From: Candidatus Zhuqueibacterota bacterium
GTDB taxonomy: Bacteria; Zhuqueibacterota; Zhuqueibacteria; Zhuqueibacterales; Zhuqueibacteraceae
Length of the DNA: 64,000 bases
Reading direction: 5' to 3'
Assembly (NCBI GenBank): GCA_022616415.1
Contig: JAKEEU010000131.1
Span: 1 to 64,000 of the forward strand
The position numbers were made by a program, and so were the translations under genes. The notes below the pieces were generated by a model. It ran no database searches. It was given only the letters and a program-made list of their open reading frames with translations, and was not told the DNA's origin. This document shows positions 40,984-49,672 of this stretch, in pieces; position 1 is the first letter of the stretch, and every line of letters begins with the position of its first letter.

Positions 40984-41202
40984 AGAGTTCGTAGTTACGC
41001 CTTCAGGCGTCCTTGCTCCCGCCGATGCAATCACCAAAACAACCATCACCATAGCCGAGCAATAGTTTTGCCCCTACGGGCGCAGCCAAAATGGTTTTGC
41101 CTTTTAATTTGGGCAATTCCATTGCATCGCACAAGTTTTTTTGTTAAATTGCTTTAACCAACATATTGAAGTCAGTGAAGCAAAGCAGACAGGGTGAATG
41201 CG

Positions 41203-42780
41203 ATGGAAAAATTTTTGCCGATTAGCGTACAGGATTTTGTCCAGATGATCACCGGCAATTTCGTGTACGTGGATAAGACCAGTTACATTTACGAGATGGC
41301 CCGCATCCCGCAGGCCTATTATTTTCTCACGCGTCCCCGCCGCTTTGGCAAGTCGCTGCTGGTTTCGACCCTGAAGGCGCTTTTTGAAGGCAGAAAGGAA
41401 CTTTTCAAAGGCCTGTGGATTGAAAACAGCGATTGGCCGTGGAAGTCGCATCCGGTGATAACAGTGGATTTCAGCCAAATAAAATTGACGGAAGCCAAGG
41501 CGTTGGAAGAAAGTCTGTTAATCGCGCTGGATCAAATCGCCGACCAACATGCTCTCCACTTGAAACATAATCTCCTTGCCAACAAATTTGTCGAGTTGAT
41601 CACGGAGTTGCACAAGAAGTATCAAGAAAAAGTCGTCGTTTTGGTGGATGAATATGACAAACCTATTATAACGCATCTGGGACAGGGAGAAGCCGGACTG
41701 CAAATTGCTCGGCAAATTCGCACTGTTTTAAAGGAATTTTTTGGCGTTTTAAAAGGGGCGAGCGTTTCCGCCAATTTGCGTTTCGTTTTCATCACCGGCA
41801 TTTCCAAATTCAGCAAAGTGAGTATCTTTTCGGATTTGAACAATCTGCAAGACTTATCGATGCACGAGTCTTATGCCGGCGCGCTGGGCTATACGCAGGA
41901 CGAATTGGAAAGCTATTTCAGCCCGTGGATCACCGAGCTCGCGCGCCGCCGGCAGACGACCACAGAGGAAATTTCGCAACTTTTGCGGGATTGGTACAAT
42001 GGCCACCGTTTTACAAAAGCCGCTTTGCAGGTCTATAATCCCTTTTCCATTCTCAATGTGTTTTCGGAATATGATTTCAAAAACTATTGGTTCGAGACCG
42101 CCACGCCGAGCTTTCTCGTCAACTTGATACAAGAAAAAGACTATTCCATCTCCAAGCTCGAAAATTTGCACGTTCAGGATACGACGTTCTCGACTTATGA
42201 ATTGGAAAATCTACAACTGGAAGCGCTGCTGTTTCAAACCGGTTATCTCACGATTCACGATTATGATGGCATGTTGTATCGCTTGGGCTACCCGAATCAG
42301 GAAGTCAAGACGGCTTTTTTGAATTATATCTATCATCGGTTGGTGAAGATTTCGGACACGACGCTGAAAGCGCAATTTGTCCGCCTGCATCAATATCTGG
42401 CGCAAGAGGATGTCGAGCAGTTCATTCAGACAACCAACGCCATTCTCTCTGCAATCCCGTACACTCAGATTGAGGGCCAGGACGAGGCATATTATCATAC
42501 GGTTTTCTACCTCATGCTCTCCGCTTCGGGGGTTTTGGTTCATACGGAAGCGCTTACGTCACACGGCAGAATAGACATGGCGGTGGAATTCAAGGACAAG
42601 GTGTATATTGTCGAGCTTAAATGCAACCAATCCGCGGAGGCGGCCATTCGGCAAATTCTCGACAAACAGTATTATGACAAGTATGTGCAAAGCGGCCGCA
42701 AGATTTATCTTTTGGGAATCAACTTCAGCACGAAGGAACGCGCTATTACGGATTGGCGGTTGGAGGCATTGAATAGCTGA
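41203..42780 (+). CDS. AAA-ATPase-like / PD-(D/E)XK nuclease-like protein
   Basis: The 525-residue protein belongs to the 'AAA-ATPase_like plus DUF1703/PD-(D/E)XK' family. It has VYVDKTSYIYEM, a Walker-A-like RPRRFGKSLL, a Walker-B-like VVVLVDEYDKPI, and a C-terminal nuclease core with GRIDMAVEF and VYIVELKCNQSAEAA. D in RID, E and K in ELK are the expected catalytic residues, and all are present. The family is expanded in Bacteroidetes and relatives, with unproven function; a defence or mobile-element role is often suspected. ATG 41203 after AGGGTG is preferred over GTG 41194. The gene stands alone. Confidence 0.9.
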   Translation: MEKFLPISVQDFVQMITGNFVYVDKTSYIYEMARIPQAYYFLTRPRRFGKSLLVSTLKALFEGRKELFKGLWIENSDWPWKSHPVITVDFSQIKLTEAKALEESLLIALDQIADQHALHLKHNLLANKFVELITELHKKYQEKVVVLVDEYDKPIITHLGQGEAGLQIARQIRTVLKEFFGVLKGASVSANLRFVFITGISKFSKVSIFSDLNNLQDLSMHESYAGALGYTQDELESYFSPWITELARRRQTTTEEISQLLRDWYNGHRFTKAALQVYNPFSILNVFSEYDFKNYWFETATPSFLVNLIQEKDYSISKLENLHVQDTTFSTYELENLQLEALLFQTGYLTIHDYDGMLYRLGYPNQEVKTAFLNYIYHRLVKISDTTLKAQFVRLHQYLAQEDVEQFIQTTNAILSAIPYTQIEGQDEAYYHTVFYLMLSASGVLVHTEALTSHGRIDMAVEFKDKVYIVELKCNQSAEAAIRQILDKQYYDKYVQSGRKIYLLGINFSTKERAITDWRLEALNS

Positions 42781-42822
42781 AGTGAACCAACAATAGTTTT
42801 GCTATAAATTATTTTGCCTCCC

Positions 42823-43977
42823 ATGCAACCATCACTAAACACCTGGACGGTTCTGCTCTTATTCGCCACAGCGCAAGGATTGTTTTTGGCGTTGGTGTTG
42901 TTCACGCAGCAACGCGGGAATCGCCGCGCTAATCGTGTGCTGGCGTTGCTCATTCTGTTGTTTTCGTTTCGACTCGTTGAAACGGTTGGATATTGGACAA
43001 AGTATCTGCTCGAATTTCCTCATTTCTGGCTCACCACAGCTTCGTTCTCTTTTTTGTTTGGCACGCTGCTTTATTTTTACGCCAAATTTCTAACCTCGGA
43101 AAATCTCAAGCCGAACAAACGCGACCTGTTGCACTTTTTACCGTTCGCGCTTTATCTGGGTTGGCTGGTTTCGTTTTACCGGCTAAGCGGCGACATCAAG
43201 CTGCGCATTTTACAAAAAGTTTTAACTGTCGAGAATCCCAAGCTGCCATGGCCTTACTTCGTTCTCTTCCTGTTGCAAATTTCGCACATGCTGCTTTACA
43301 CGTGGCTCACGCTCCGCTTGCTCAAAGCCCATTCACAAAACGTTAAAGGCAATGGCATATCCCTCGAAAAAATCAGCCTGAATTGGCTGCGCCGTTTGAC
43401 CATCGGTTTCGGCAGTTTCGTGCTGTTGACGCTGTTGTACGTCATCTGGCTGCAACTGGGCTTTCCCTACAGCCGCGCCGTGGACGCGCTTGTTTTAATC
43501 GCCATGGCGGGCCAAATTTATATCATCGGCTACATGACGTTGCGCCAGCCGGAAATTTTCTCGGGAAATTTGGCCTTGAAAAATGCGCCGAAATATGAGA
43601 AGTCCGCGCTCACGCCCGCCCGCGCCGAAGCCTATTTGACCAGGCTACTGTCCGCGATGGAAAGTGAGAAGCTGTTTGCCAACAGCGATCTCAAGCTGCA
43701 AGACCTCGCCCAAAAACTGGACATTCCAACGCATCATCTTTCGCAAATTATCAACGAAAAGCTCGGCCAAAATTTTTTCGATTTCCTCAATCAGTATCGC
43801 GTCGAGGAAGCTAAAAAATTCTTAATCGCTCCCGAGAAACAGCCGTACACCATTTTGAGCATTGCATTGGAAGTCGGCTTCAACAACAAAGCCTCCTTCA
43901 ACACCGCTTTCAAGAAACACACCGGTATGACCCCCTCCCATTTCCGCGATTCGCGCGTCAAAGCCGATAAGATTTGA
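42823..43977 (+). CDS. AraC-family regulator with multi-pass membrane N-terminus
   Basis: The 384-residue protein has about seven hydrophobic segments in residues 1-245, starting WTVLLLFATAQGLFLALVLF. A C-terminal AraC/XylS DNA-binding domain follows (KLQDLAQKLDIPTHHLSQIINEK..., ILSIALEVGFNNKASFNTAF KKHTGMTPSHFR), with two helix-turn-helix units. Such membrane-tethered AraC proteins are common in Bacteroidetes-type genomes and presumably sense envelope signals. No ribosome site is obvious at ATG 42823. The target genes are unknown; a family C repeat follows the gene. Confidence 0.9.
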   Translation: MQPSLNTWTVLLLFATAQGLFLALVLFTQQRGNRRANRVLALLILLFSFRLVETVGYWTKYLLEFPHFWLTTASFSFLFGTLLYFYAKFLTSENLKPNKRDLLHFLPFALYLGWLVSFYRLSGDIKLRILQKVLTVENPKLPWPYFVLFLLQISHMLLYTWLTLRLLKAHSQNVKGNGISLEKISLNWLRRLTIGFGSFVLLTLLYVIWLQLGFPYSRAVDALVLIAMAGQIYIIGYMTLRQPEIFSGNLALKNAPKYEKSALTPARAEAYLTRLLSAMESEKLFANSDLKLQDLAQKLDIPTHHLSQIINEKLGQNFFDFLNQYRVEEAKKFLIAPEKQPYTILSIALEVGFNNKASFNTAFKKHTGMTPSHFRDSRVKADKI

Positions 43978-44080
43978 CGTTCAACCTTTTCGGGGAAGAC
44001 GATTTTTCCACCACTGCGTTTTATTTTCTTTTGGTACGTCAATTTCAAACGTAGACGAGCTCCATCCGGCACATTTTTTT

Positions 44081-44165
44081 ATCCGCTCAATCTGTTAAAT
44101 CCGTTTACTAAACTGGAGTGAGAGCAAAAGTAAAAACGTAAGCGGATTAAGCCGATTAAACGGAT
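44081..44165. repeat. Family C inverted-repeat element, copy 3
   Basis: ATCCGCTCAATCTGTTAAAT... (44081-44108) pairs with GTAAGCGGATTAAGCCGATT... (44138-44165) over 28 bp. The left arm matches copy 1 and the right arm matches copy 2. It lies between the AraC gene and the TPR lipoprotein gene. Confidence 0.85.
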
Positions 44166-44221
44166 GGCTTTTCACTCGTTCTGCAAAATTTAACCAGAAT
44201 GAATAACTAGGGAGAGCAAAA

Positions 44222-45553
44222 ATGAAGATGAAAGGAAATGTCATGGCCAAACTTTTGAGCGTTTTTACAGCTTTTTTAATCTCGTGCCAACCCGAAAAAG
44301 TAGGGAAAGAATTCAATCAAGCCAAAGCGATGCTGCTGGAAGTGAGCATGAAAGCAGATAGCGCGGGGATGGTGCAGGCGCGGCAGCGTTTTGAAAAGCT
44401 TTTGGAAAATCCGCAGGCGGCGAAAAATGATTCGCTCGCGGCGTGGGCGCATTATTTCATCGCCTTTGCCAACTGGCAGATGGCGTTTGTGACCTACGGC
44501 AACACGGAAGGAGCGAAAAAAACGGCCAACGATGCCGTTACACATTTGCAGACGGCGACGAAGCTAAGAGCAAATCTCGTTGATGCGTATGTGGTTTTGC
44601 GCCGGTGTTATTTTTGGCAATATCTGCTCGATCCCAAGATCGGCATGGCCGGCTGGCGTGAGAGCGCAACGATGCTGCAAAAGGCGAAAGAATTTGCGCC
44701 GGAGAATCCACGGGTGATATTTGAAGAAGCCATCGATTGGTTTTATAAACCGCCGCAGGCTGGCGGTGATCGACAAAAGGGGCTGGCACGTTTTCAGGAG
44801 GCGGTGCAACGTTTTGAGCAAATGCCAAAACAGGAAGCGGCTTACGAGAACTGGTGGCACGCGACGACGTACATGTATCTCGGCCAGGCCTATCTGGGCG
44901 TGGAGAAGCCGGAAGAAGCGGAAAAAGCTTTCAAAAAAGCATTGGCGCTGCAGCCGAACTTTTCAATGGTGAAGAATTCGATGCTGCCGATGACGGAGGA
45001 AATGACGGTGCCTGCCGTGCGCAATCTCGATCACGTGGCGTGGAAACAATTGACTGCCGATCCTGCCAACGACGGCCGCAATCCGAACTGGGCGGAGGCT
45101 AAAGCGCTTTCATTTTATTACGACGCGCCCACCGATACGCTCTGGTTTAAATTCGATCTCGAACGGCTGCCGAATCCCAACGCGTTTGGCCTCAATCTCA
45201 TTGTCGATACGGATCAAAATCAACAGACCGGCGCGAGCTGGTGGGGCAACAACAAAACCTTCAAATATGATCGACTGGTCACCGTTTGGGTCATCAAAAC
45301 CGGCCCGAATCGTTATCGCGGCTCCGTTGGGATTGGCGATACTCACGGCATCCAACTCGGCCGCTACACCAATCTGTTTCAAAACAATCTCGCCTTTCAC
45401 GCCGACGCCGAAAAGAAAATTTTTTTGCTGGGTTTTAAGAGCGCAGAGCTGGATAACGATGGCCGTTTCGACCTGATGGGCGAGGTCGGCTCGAACGTCG
45501 GATGGAATGATGATGTGCCGGACTCGAGTTTTGTGACGCTCAGCTTAAAATAA
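44222..45553 (+). CDS. Putative TPR lipoprotein
   Basis: The 443-residue protein has an N-terminal hydrophobic segment and a lipobox-like LISC (Cys ~20), so it is probably an envelope lipoprotein. Residues ~30-260 are TPR-like helices, the clearest being YMYLGQAYLGVEKPEEAEKA FKKALALQP. Residues ~270-443 form a beta-rich domain (NPNWAEAKALSFYYDAPTDT, NAFGLNLIVDTDQNQQTG) resembling carbohydrate-binding/CBM9-like folds. The start may be ATG 44222 (GGGAGAG) or ATG 44243 (AAAGGA); the second gives a cleaner signal sequence. The ligand is unknown. Confidence 0.7.
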   Translation: MKMKGNVMAKLLSVFTAFLISCQPEKVGKEFNQAKAMLLEVSMKADSAGMVQARQRFEKLLENPQAAKNDSLAAWAHYFIAFANWQMAFVTYGNTEGAKKTANDAVTHLQTATKLRANLVDAYVVLRRCYFWQYLLDPKIGMAGWRESATMLQKAKEFAPENPRVIFEEAIDWFYKPPQAGGDRQKGLARFQEAVQRFEQMPKQEAAYENWWHATTYMYLGQAYLGVEKPEEAEKAFKKALALQPNFSMVKNSMLPMTEEMTVPAVRNLDHVAWKQLTADPANDGRNPNWAEAKALSFYYDAPTDTLWFKFDLERLPNPNAFGLNLIVDTDQNQQTGASWWGNNKTFKYDRLVTVWVIKTGPNRYRGSVGIGDTHGIQLGRYTNLFQNNLAFHADAEKKIFLLGFKSAELDNDGRFDLMGEVGSNVGWNDDVPDSSFVTLSLK

Positions 45554-45561
45554 GGAAAAGC

Positions 45562-45756
45562 ATGGAACAACCTCAGAAGCAGAGATCATCAACAGCGAAG
45601 TTTGCTATCGTACTAGCCGGCTTGGTCATTACAGCGGTGCTCTGCACGCTCAGCCAACAACTGCTGTTTGGAAAGACAATCATCGCGGTCACGTCCGCGG
45701 TGATTTCAGCGCCCGTCTTTATGATTTGGTGGTTGCTGTGGAAGAGTACAAAGTAG
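45562..45756 (+). CDS. Small two-helix membrane protein
   Basis: The 64-residue protein follows the lipoprotein gene by 8 bp with an AAGGA site. It has two hydrophobic helices (FAIVLAGLVITAVLCTL and IIAVTSAVISAPVFMIWWLL) and ends before the convergent kinase gene. It is likely co-transcribed with the lipoprotein. The function is unknown. Confidence 0.55.
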   Translation: MEQPQKQRSSTAKFAIVLAGLVITAVLCTLSQQLLFGKTIIAVTSAVISAPVFMIWWLLWKSTK

Positions 45757-45769
45757 AAAAATCGACATT

Positions 45770-48571
45770 CTAATTGGCAAGCGCGGCGCGATATTCACCG
45801 GCTTTACCAGGCTTGTCCCAAGATTCATACAGCTTGACAATACGAGCAAGTGTTTGTTGAGTGAGTTTGTCTTTGGCGCCGCGTTTTTCTTTGAGCGCTC
45901 GATAACTTTCCAGCAACAGCGGTTCGGCTTCATCGAATTTTTGCAAGGCGGCCAAACAGGTCCCGAGTAGACTTTGCGCCCGCGCCAGTTGCCAGTGGCC
46001 GGGCTTCAAGCTGTTCTGAAAAATGCCGAGGCCTTCGCGCAAGCAAGATTCGGCGGTTTGTGGTTTGTTGACTTCCGTAAGCGTCGCGCCATAACCGATG
46101 AGCGCGTTGGCGACATGCTGGTTGGGTTTTTTCCAAGCTTTGCGGTAAATGGCAAGCGCATTTTCATAAATCGGCAACGCCGCTTGTGCCTGCCCCTTTT
46201 CATACAACAAACCGGCGAGGCTGTTCAACGTATAAGCCACCAGCCAATGCTCCGGCCCGCGCAGCTTGCGATGCAGGGCAACCGCCTGCCGGAAGTACGG
46301 CTCGGCTTGCTCGTAATTTCTTTTCGCCGTGAGAACCCGCCCGATGTCGGTCAAATCATCCGCAATGACGGGATGTTCTTCGCCCAATTTGCGCTGGTGC
46401 TTGGCCAAAATATCGCGGTACAAATTTTCGGCCTCGTCGTAGGCATGTTTCGCTTCGAGCAGCACGGCCAGATTGGTGAGATTGAAAGTCGTCTGTGGAT
46501 GGTCATCGCCCAGCAATTTGCGGCGAATGGCCAGCGCTTCCCGAATCAAAGGCTCGGCGTTTTCGTAATCGCCTTTCGCGTATAAGGCGCCGCCGAGATT
46601 ATTGAGGCTCTCGGCAACTTCCAAATTCTCCGCGCCAAATAATTCTTGCCGGATGGCCAGCGCCTGCCGATGCAATGAATCAGCCGCATCGTATCGGCCT
46701 CTTTCGTACATGAGCCACCCCAAGTCATCCAGATTCAGCGCCACGCCAGGATGAAATTCGCCAAAAAGCGCGCGCCGGATCGCCAACGCTTCAAGATCCA
46801 ACGTCTCCGCCTCCGCGTATCTTCCTTTTTGATACATAATTTTGCCGAGGCTGCTCAAGCTTTCTGCGACCTCTTCATTCTGGTTGCCGAACAAATCACG
46901 CCGCATGTTGAGCGAGAGCCTTTGCAAAGAATCCGCGGCATTGTAATCGCCTTGCTCGACTTTGACTTTGCCGAGCACCCACAGCGTGCGGGCGATATCG
47001 GCTTGAACATTTCCCGGCAGCTTGCGGCGAATGGCCAAAGATTTTTCGAGCAGGGCGCTGGCCGAATCGAGCTGCGCCAGGCTTTGGTACACGGTGCCCG
47101 TCACTTCCATCATCTGGGCTTGCACTTCGGGTTGATCCGCCAATTCATTGGCAAGGCGTTGCGCGCCGCGATCCAACAATTCCCGCGCGGTAATGGTACG
47201 CCCGCGCGCTTCGCTGGGATCGGAAACTTTAAATAAATCCGCCAAAAATGCCGAAACCTGTGCGGCTTTTTTTGCTTCCAATTGTGCGCGATCACGCTCG
47301 TTCGCCAAGCGCCAAGTATAAAATCCGATCAATCCTGAAATCAAAAAAACAATCGCCGTCGTCATGGCGACGCCAATTTTATGGCGCTGCACAAACTTCT
47401 GAGCGCGATAGGCCAAAGTCGACGGACGCGCTGAAACCGGCAGCCGCTGCAAGTGGCGCGTGACGTCTTGCAACAATTGTTCGACGGAGTGATAGCGCCG
47501 CTCCGGCTCTTTGCGCAAGGCCATCAGACAAATGTTATCCAAATCACCGGCAAGTTGGCGTCGCAGCTTTTCCGGTTGCGTGCTGCGTGCCAGGCTGATT
47601 GCTTCAACCGGCGCCGTATCATCACGTTGGCTCACAACCGTGCTCGGTTTTTTCGGTTCCGTGGTGTTGATTAGTTTCTCCACCTCTGCCGGCGAACGAT
47701 TCGCGAGCTGATACGGCCGGTGTCCCGATAGCAATTCGTACAAAATCACGCCGAGCGAATAAACATCCGAAGCCGTGATGATCGGCTCGCCGCGCACTTG
47801 CTCCGGCGAAGCATATTCCGGCGTCATCACACGCTGGCCCAGTTGCGTCAACGTTGTGGGTGATGGCGCCTCATCGCCGGCGCTGAGCAACTTCGCAATG
47901 CCGAAATCGAGCAGCTTGACAGCGCCGTCTTCCGTAACCAAAATGTTGCTCGGCTTCAAATCACGATGCACGACGAGATTGCGATGGGCGTATTGTACCG
48001 TGGCGCAAACAGTCCGAAACAATTCGAGACGCTCGTCAACCGAAAGCCGGCGATGGTCGCAATATTGATCAATGGGCTTTCCCTCGACAAATTCCATCGT
48101 AAAGAATGGCCGGCCGTCTGCGGTGAGACCACCATCGAGGAGCCGCGCGATATTCTGATGCTGCAAGCGCGCCAGAATTTGCCGCTCGCTTTGAAAACGT
48201 TTGAGAATTTCTACCGAGCCGAGGCCCAGCTTGATGTGCTTCAACGCGACCTTTTGCTCGAATTGGCCGTCGGCGCGTTCGGCGAGATAAACGTTCCCCA
48301 TGCCGCCGGCGCCGATTTGCCGGATGACTCGATAAGCGCCAATTAATTTTCCTTCCAGAGATAAAGCTTCCGGCAGATTGATCGCGTCGCCGGCAAATCC
48401 ATCCAACAAACTGTGCGGCCTCGCATCGGCCTCCAATAGCGCTTTCACTTCTTCGTAAAGAGCGGATTCTCCGGCGCTGGCGTCGCGCAAAAAGGCTTCG
48501 CGTTCGGCAGGCTGGCGTTCGAGGGCGGCTTCGAACAAGGCTTGCACTTTGTTCCAACGATTGGAATCCAT
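45770..48571 (-). CDS. Membrane Ser/Thr protein kinase with C-terminal TPR array
   Basis: The 933-residue protein has a conserved N-terminal 'RWNKVQALFEAALERQPAER' lead. A PknB-type kinase domain follows (~78-370): G-loop QIGAGGMGNVYLAE, K111, HRDLKPSN (202-209) and DFG (222-224). One transmembrane helix follows (IGVAMTTAIVFLISGLIGFY, ~410-430), then at least eight TPRs with repeated 'AIRRxLxGxxHPxVAxxLxNLGxL' units. ATG 48571 is chosen because family members start here; an in-frame ATG 17 codons earlier has no support. The sigma-factor gene directly upstream on the same strand is the usual partner in this kinase/ECF group, suggesting phosphorylation-linked sigma control. Confidence 0.92.
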   Translation of the reverse strand: MDSNRWNKVQALFEAALERQPAEREAFLRDASAGESALYEEVKALLEADARPHSLLDGFAGDAINLPEALSLEGKLIGAYRVIRQIGAGGMGNVYLAERADGQFEQKVALKHIKLGLGSVEILKRFQSERQILARLQHQNIARLLDGGLTADGRPFFTMEFVEGKPIDQYCDHRRLSVDERLELFRTVCATVQYAHRNLVVHRDLKPSNILVTEDGAVKLLDFGIAKLLSAGDEAPSPTTLTQLGQRVMTPEYASPEQVRGEPIITASDVYSLGVILYELLSGHRPYQLANRSPAEVEKLINTTEPKKPSTVVSQRDDTAPVEAISLARSTQPEKLRRQLAGDLDNICLMALRKEPERRYHSVEQLLQDVTRHLQRLPVSARPSTLAYRAQKFVQRHKIGVAMTTAIVFLISGLIGFYTWRLANERDRAQLEAKKAAQVSAFLADLFKVSDPSEARGRTITARELLDRGAQRLANELADQPEVQAQMMEVTGTVYQSLAQLDSASALLEKSLAIRRKLPGNVQADIARTLWVLGKVKVEQGDYNAADSLQRLSLNMRRDLFGNQNEEVAESLSSLGKIMYQKGRYAEAETLDLEALAIRRALFGEFHPGVALNLDDLGWLMYERGRYDAADSLHRQALAIRQELFGAENLEVAESLNNLGGALYAKGDYENAEPLIREALAIRRKLLGDDHPQTTFNLTNLAVLLEAKHAYDEAENLYRDILAKHQRKLGEEHPVIADDLTDIGRVLTAKRNYEQAEPYFRQAVALHRKLRGPEHWLVAYTLNSLAGLLYEKGQAQAALPIYENALAIYRKAWKKPNQHVANALIGYGATLTEVNKPQTAESCLREGLGIFQNSLKPGHWQLARAQSLLGTCLAALQKFDEAEPLLLESYRALKEKRGAKDKLTQQTLARIVKLYESWDKPGKAGEYRAALAN

Positions 48572-48931
48572 AGTTGGTTTCGAGCCTGAACGCTCCGGTT
48601 CAGCAGCGGGCTTCCAGAGCATTTAAAACGAGCACAGTGATTCAATTCAAGCGATCATGAAATTCATGCATTTACCCCCGTAGTTCGCACCACGCATCGT
48701 TAGGACATCGCTTGAAATTTTATCACCGCCATTTTACGTAAATCACACGATATGTATGTATTTTTGAGCATGACGCTGAGAGCAAAAAAATCCAAACGTT
48801 TAATAGCTCTTAAGCCTCTCAGTATGAACTGGTTTATAAAACATCGAACCGGGGCAAGCTATGAAAAAATTCTCATTCATATTTCATATCATTATCGCAA
48901 CGGGGTAGCAGTACCAAAAAGCCTTTTTCAA
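48572..48931. other. 360-bp gap between the sigma factor and its kinase
   Basis: I see no gene, no strong terminator and no inverted repeat here. This is unlike most gaps in the window. The sequence is AT-rich and may hold a separate promoter for the kinase gene. Confidence 0.35.
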
Positions 48932-49507
48932 TCAATTTCTCAAGTTGCGAACAAGCTCCCGGCTAAGCCATGCGCGCGCCAGCCGCCAATCTCGTCGCAC
49001 CGTCGGCACGGAAACGCCGAGCACTTCCGCAATCTCTTCATGCCGCAACCCTCCGAAAAACTGAAATTCCACCACCTGGCTTTGCCGCGCATTCAATTTC
49101 GCCAACGTTGAAAGCGCCTCGTCCAGCGCCACGAGCTCTTCGGCGCGCGCTTCCTGCACCACGGATTGCTCATTGAAGGTGACCAGGAACTGGCCGCCGC
49201 CGCGCTTTTGGGCCAAACGATTATTGGCATAATTGATCAAAATGCGGCGCATCGCTTGCGCGGCGAGCGCAAAAAAGTGGGCGCGATTCTGCCAATTGAC
49301 GCGCTGCTGGTCGATTAATTTTAGGTAAGCCTCGTGAACGAGTGCGGTGGTGTTCAGGGTGTGCCCTTGGCGCTCCTGCCGAAGCTGCCGATGCGCCAAC
49401 TGCCGCAGCTCTTCGTAGACAAGCGGCATCAACGCATCCACTGCCGCACGATTGCCGCCGCTCAAGTCGAGGAGCAGTTGCGTGATCTGGTTATGGTGAG
49501 TTTGCAT
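48932..49507 (-). CDS. ECF-type sigma factor of the kinase-linked group
   Basis: The 191-residue protein matches the Sig-70_X6 (TIGR02999-like) group. It opens THHNQITQLLLDLSGGNRAAV, then 'LVYEELRQLAHRQLRQERQGHTLNTTALVHEAYLKL' (region 2), 'RAHFFALAAQAMRRILINYA' and region 4 'FQFFGGLRHEEIAEVLGVSV PTVRRDWRLARAWL'. These factors are usually encoded upstream of a TPR Ser/Thr kinase, as here. No anti-sigma factor is present. Confidence 0.92.
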   Translation of the reverse strand: MQTHHNQITQLLLDLSGGNRAAVDALMPLVYEELRQLAHRQLRQERQGHTLNTTALVHEAYLKLIDQQRVNWQNRAHFFALAAQAMRRILINYANNRLAQKRGGGQFLVTFNEQSVVQEARAEELVALDEALSTLAKLNARQSQVVEFQFFGGLRHEEIAEVLGVSVPTVRRDWRLARAWLSRELVRNLRN

Positions 49508-49672
49508 CTCTGAGCTGCCGTTGAAAAATATTTCCTGGAAAGTGTTATCACTTTCACCCGATTTTTCTGCGTTATCATATAACCGTGAAAAGTTTCGCCA
49601 TCGTGTCCCTCAACCCAATATAGGCACTATTCGACGCGATGTCAAGCAATTTATAATTCAAGGAGAACAACC

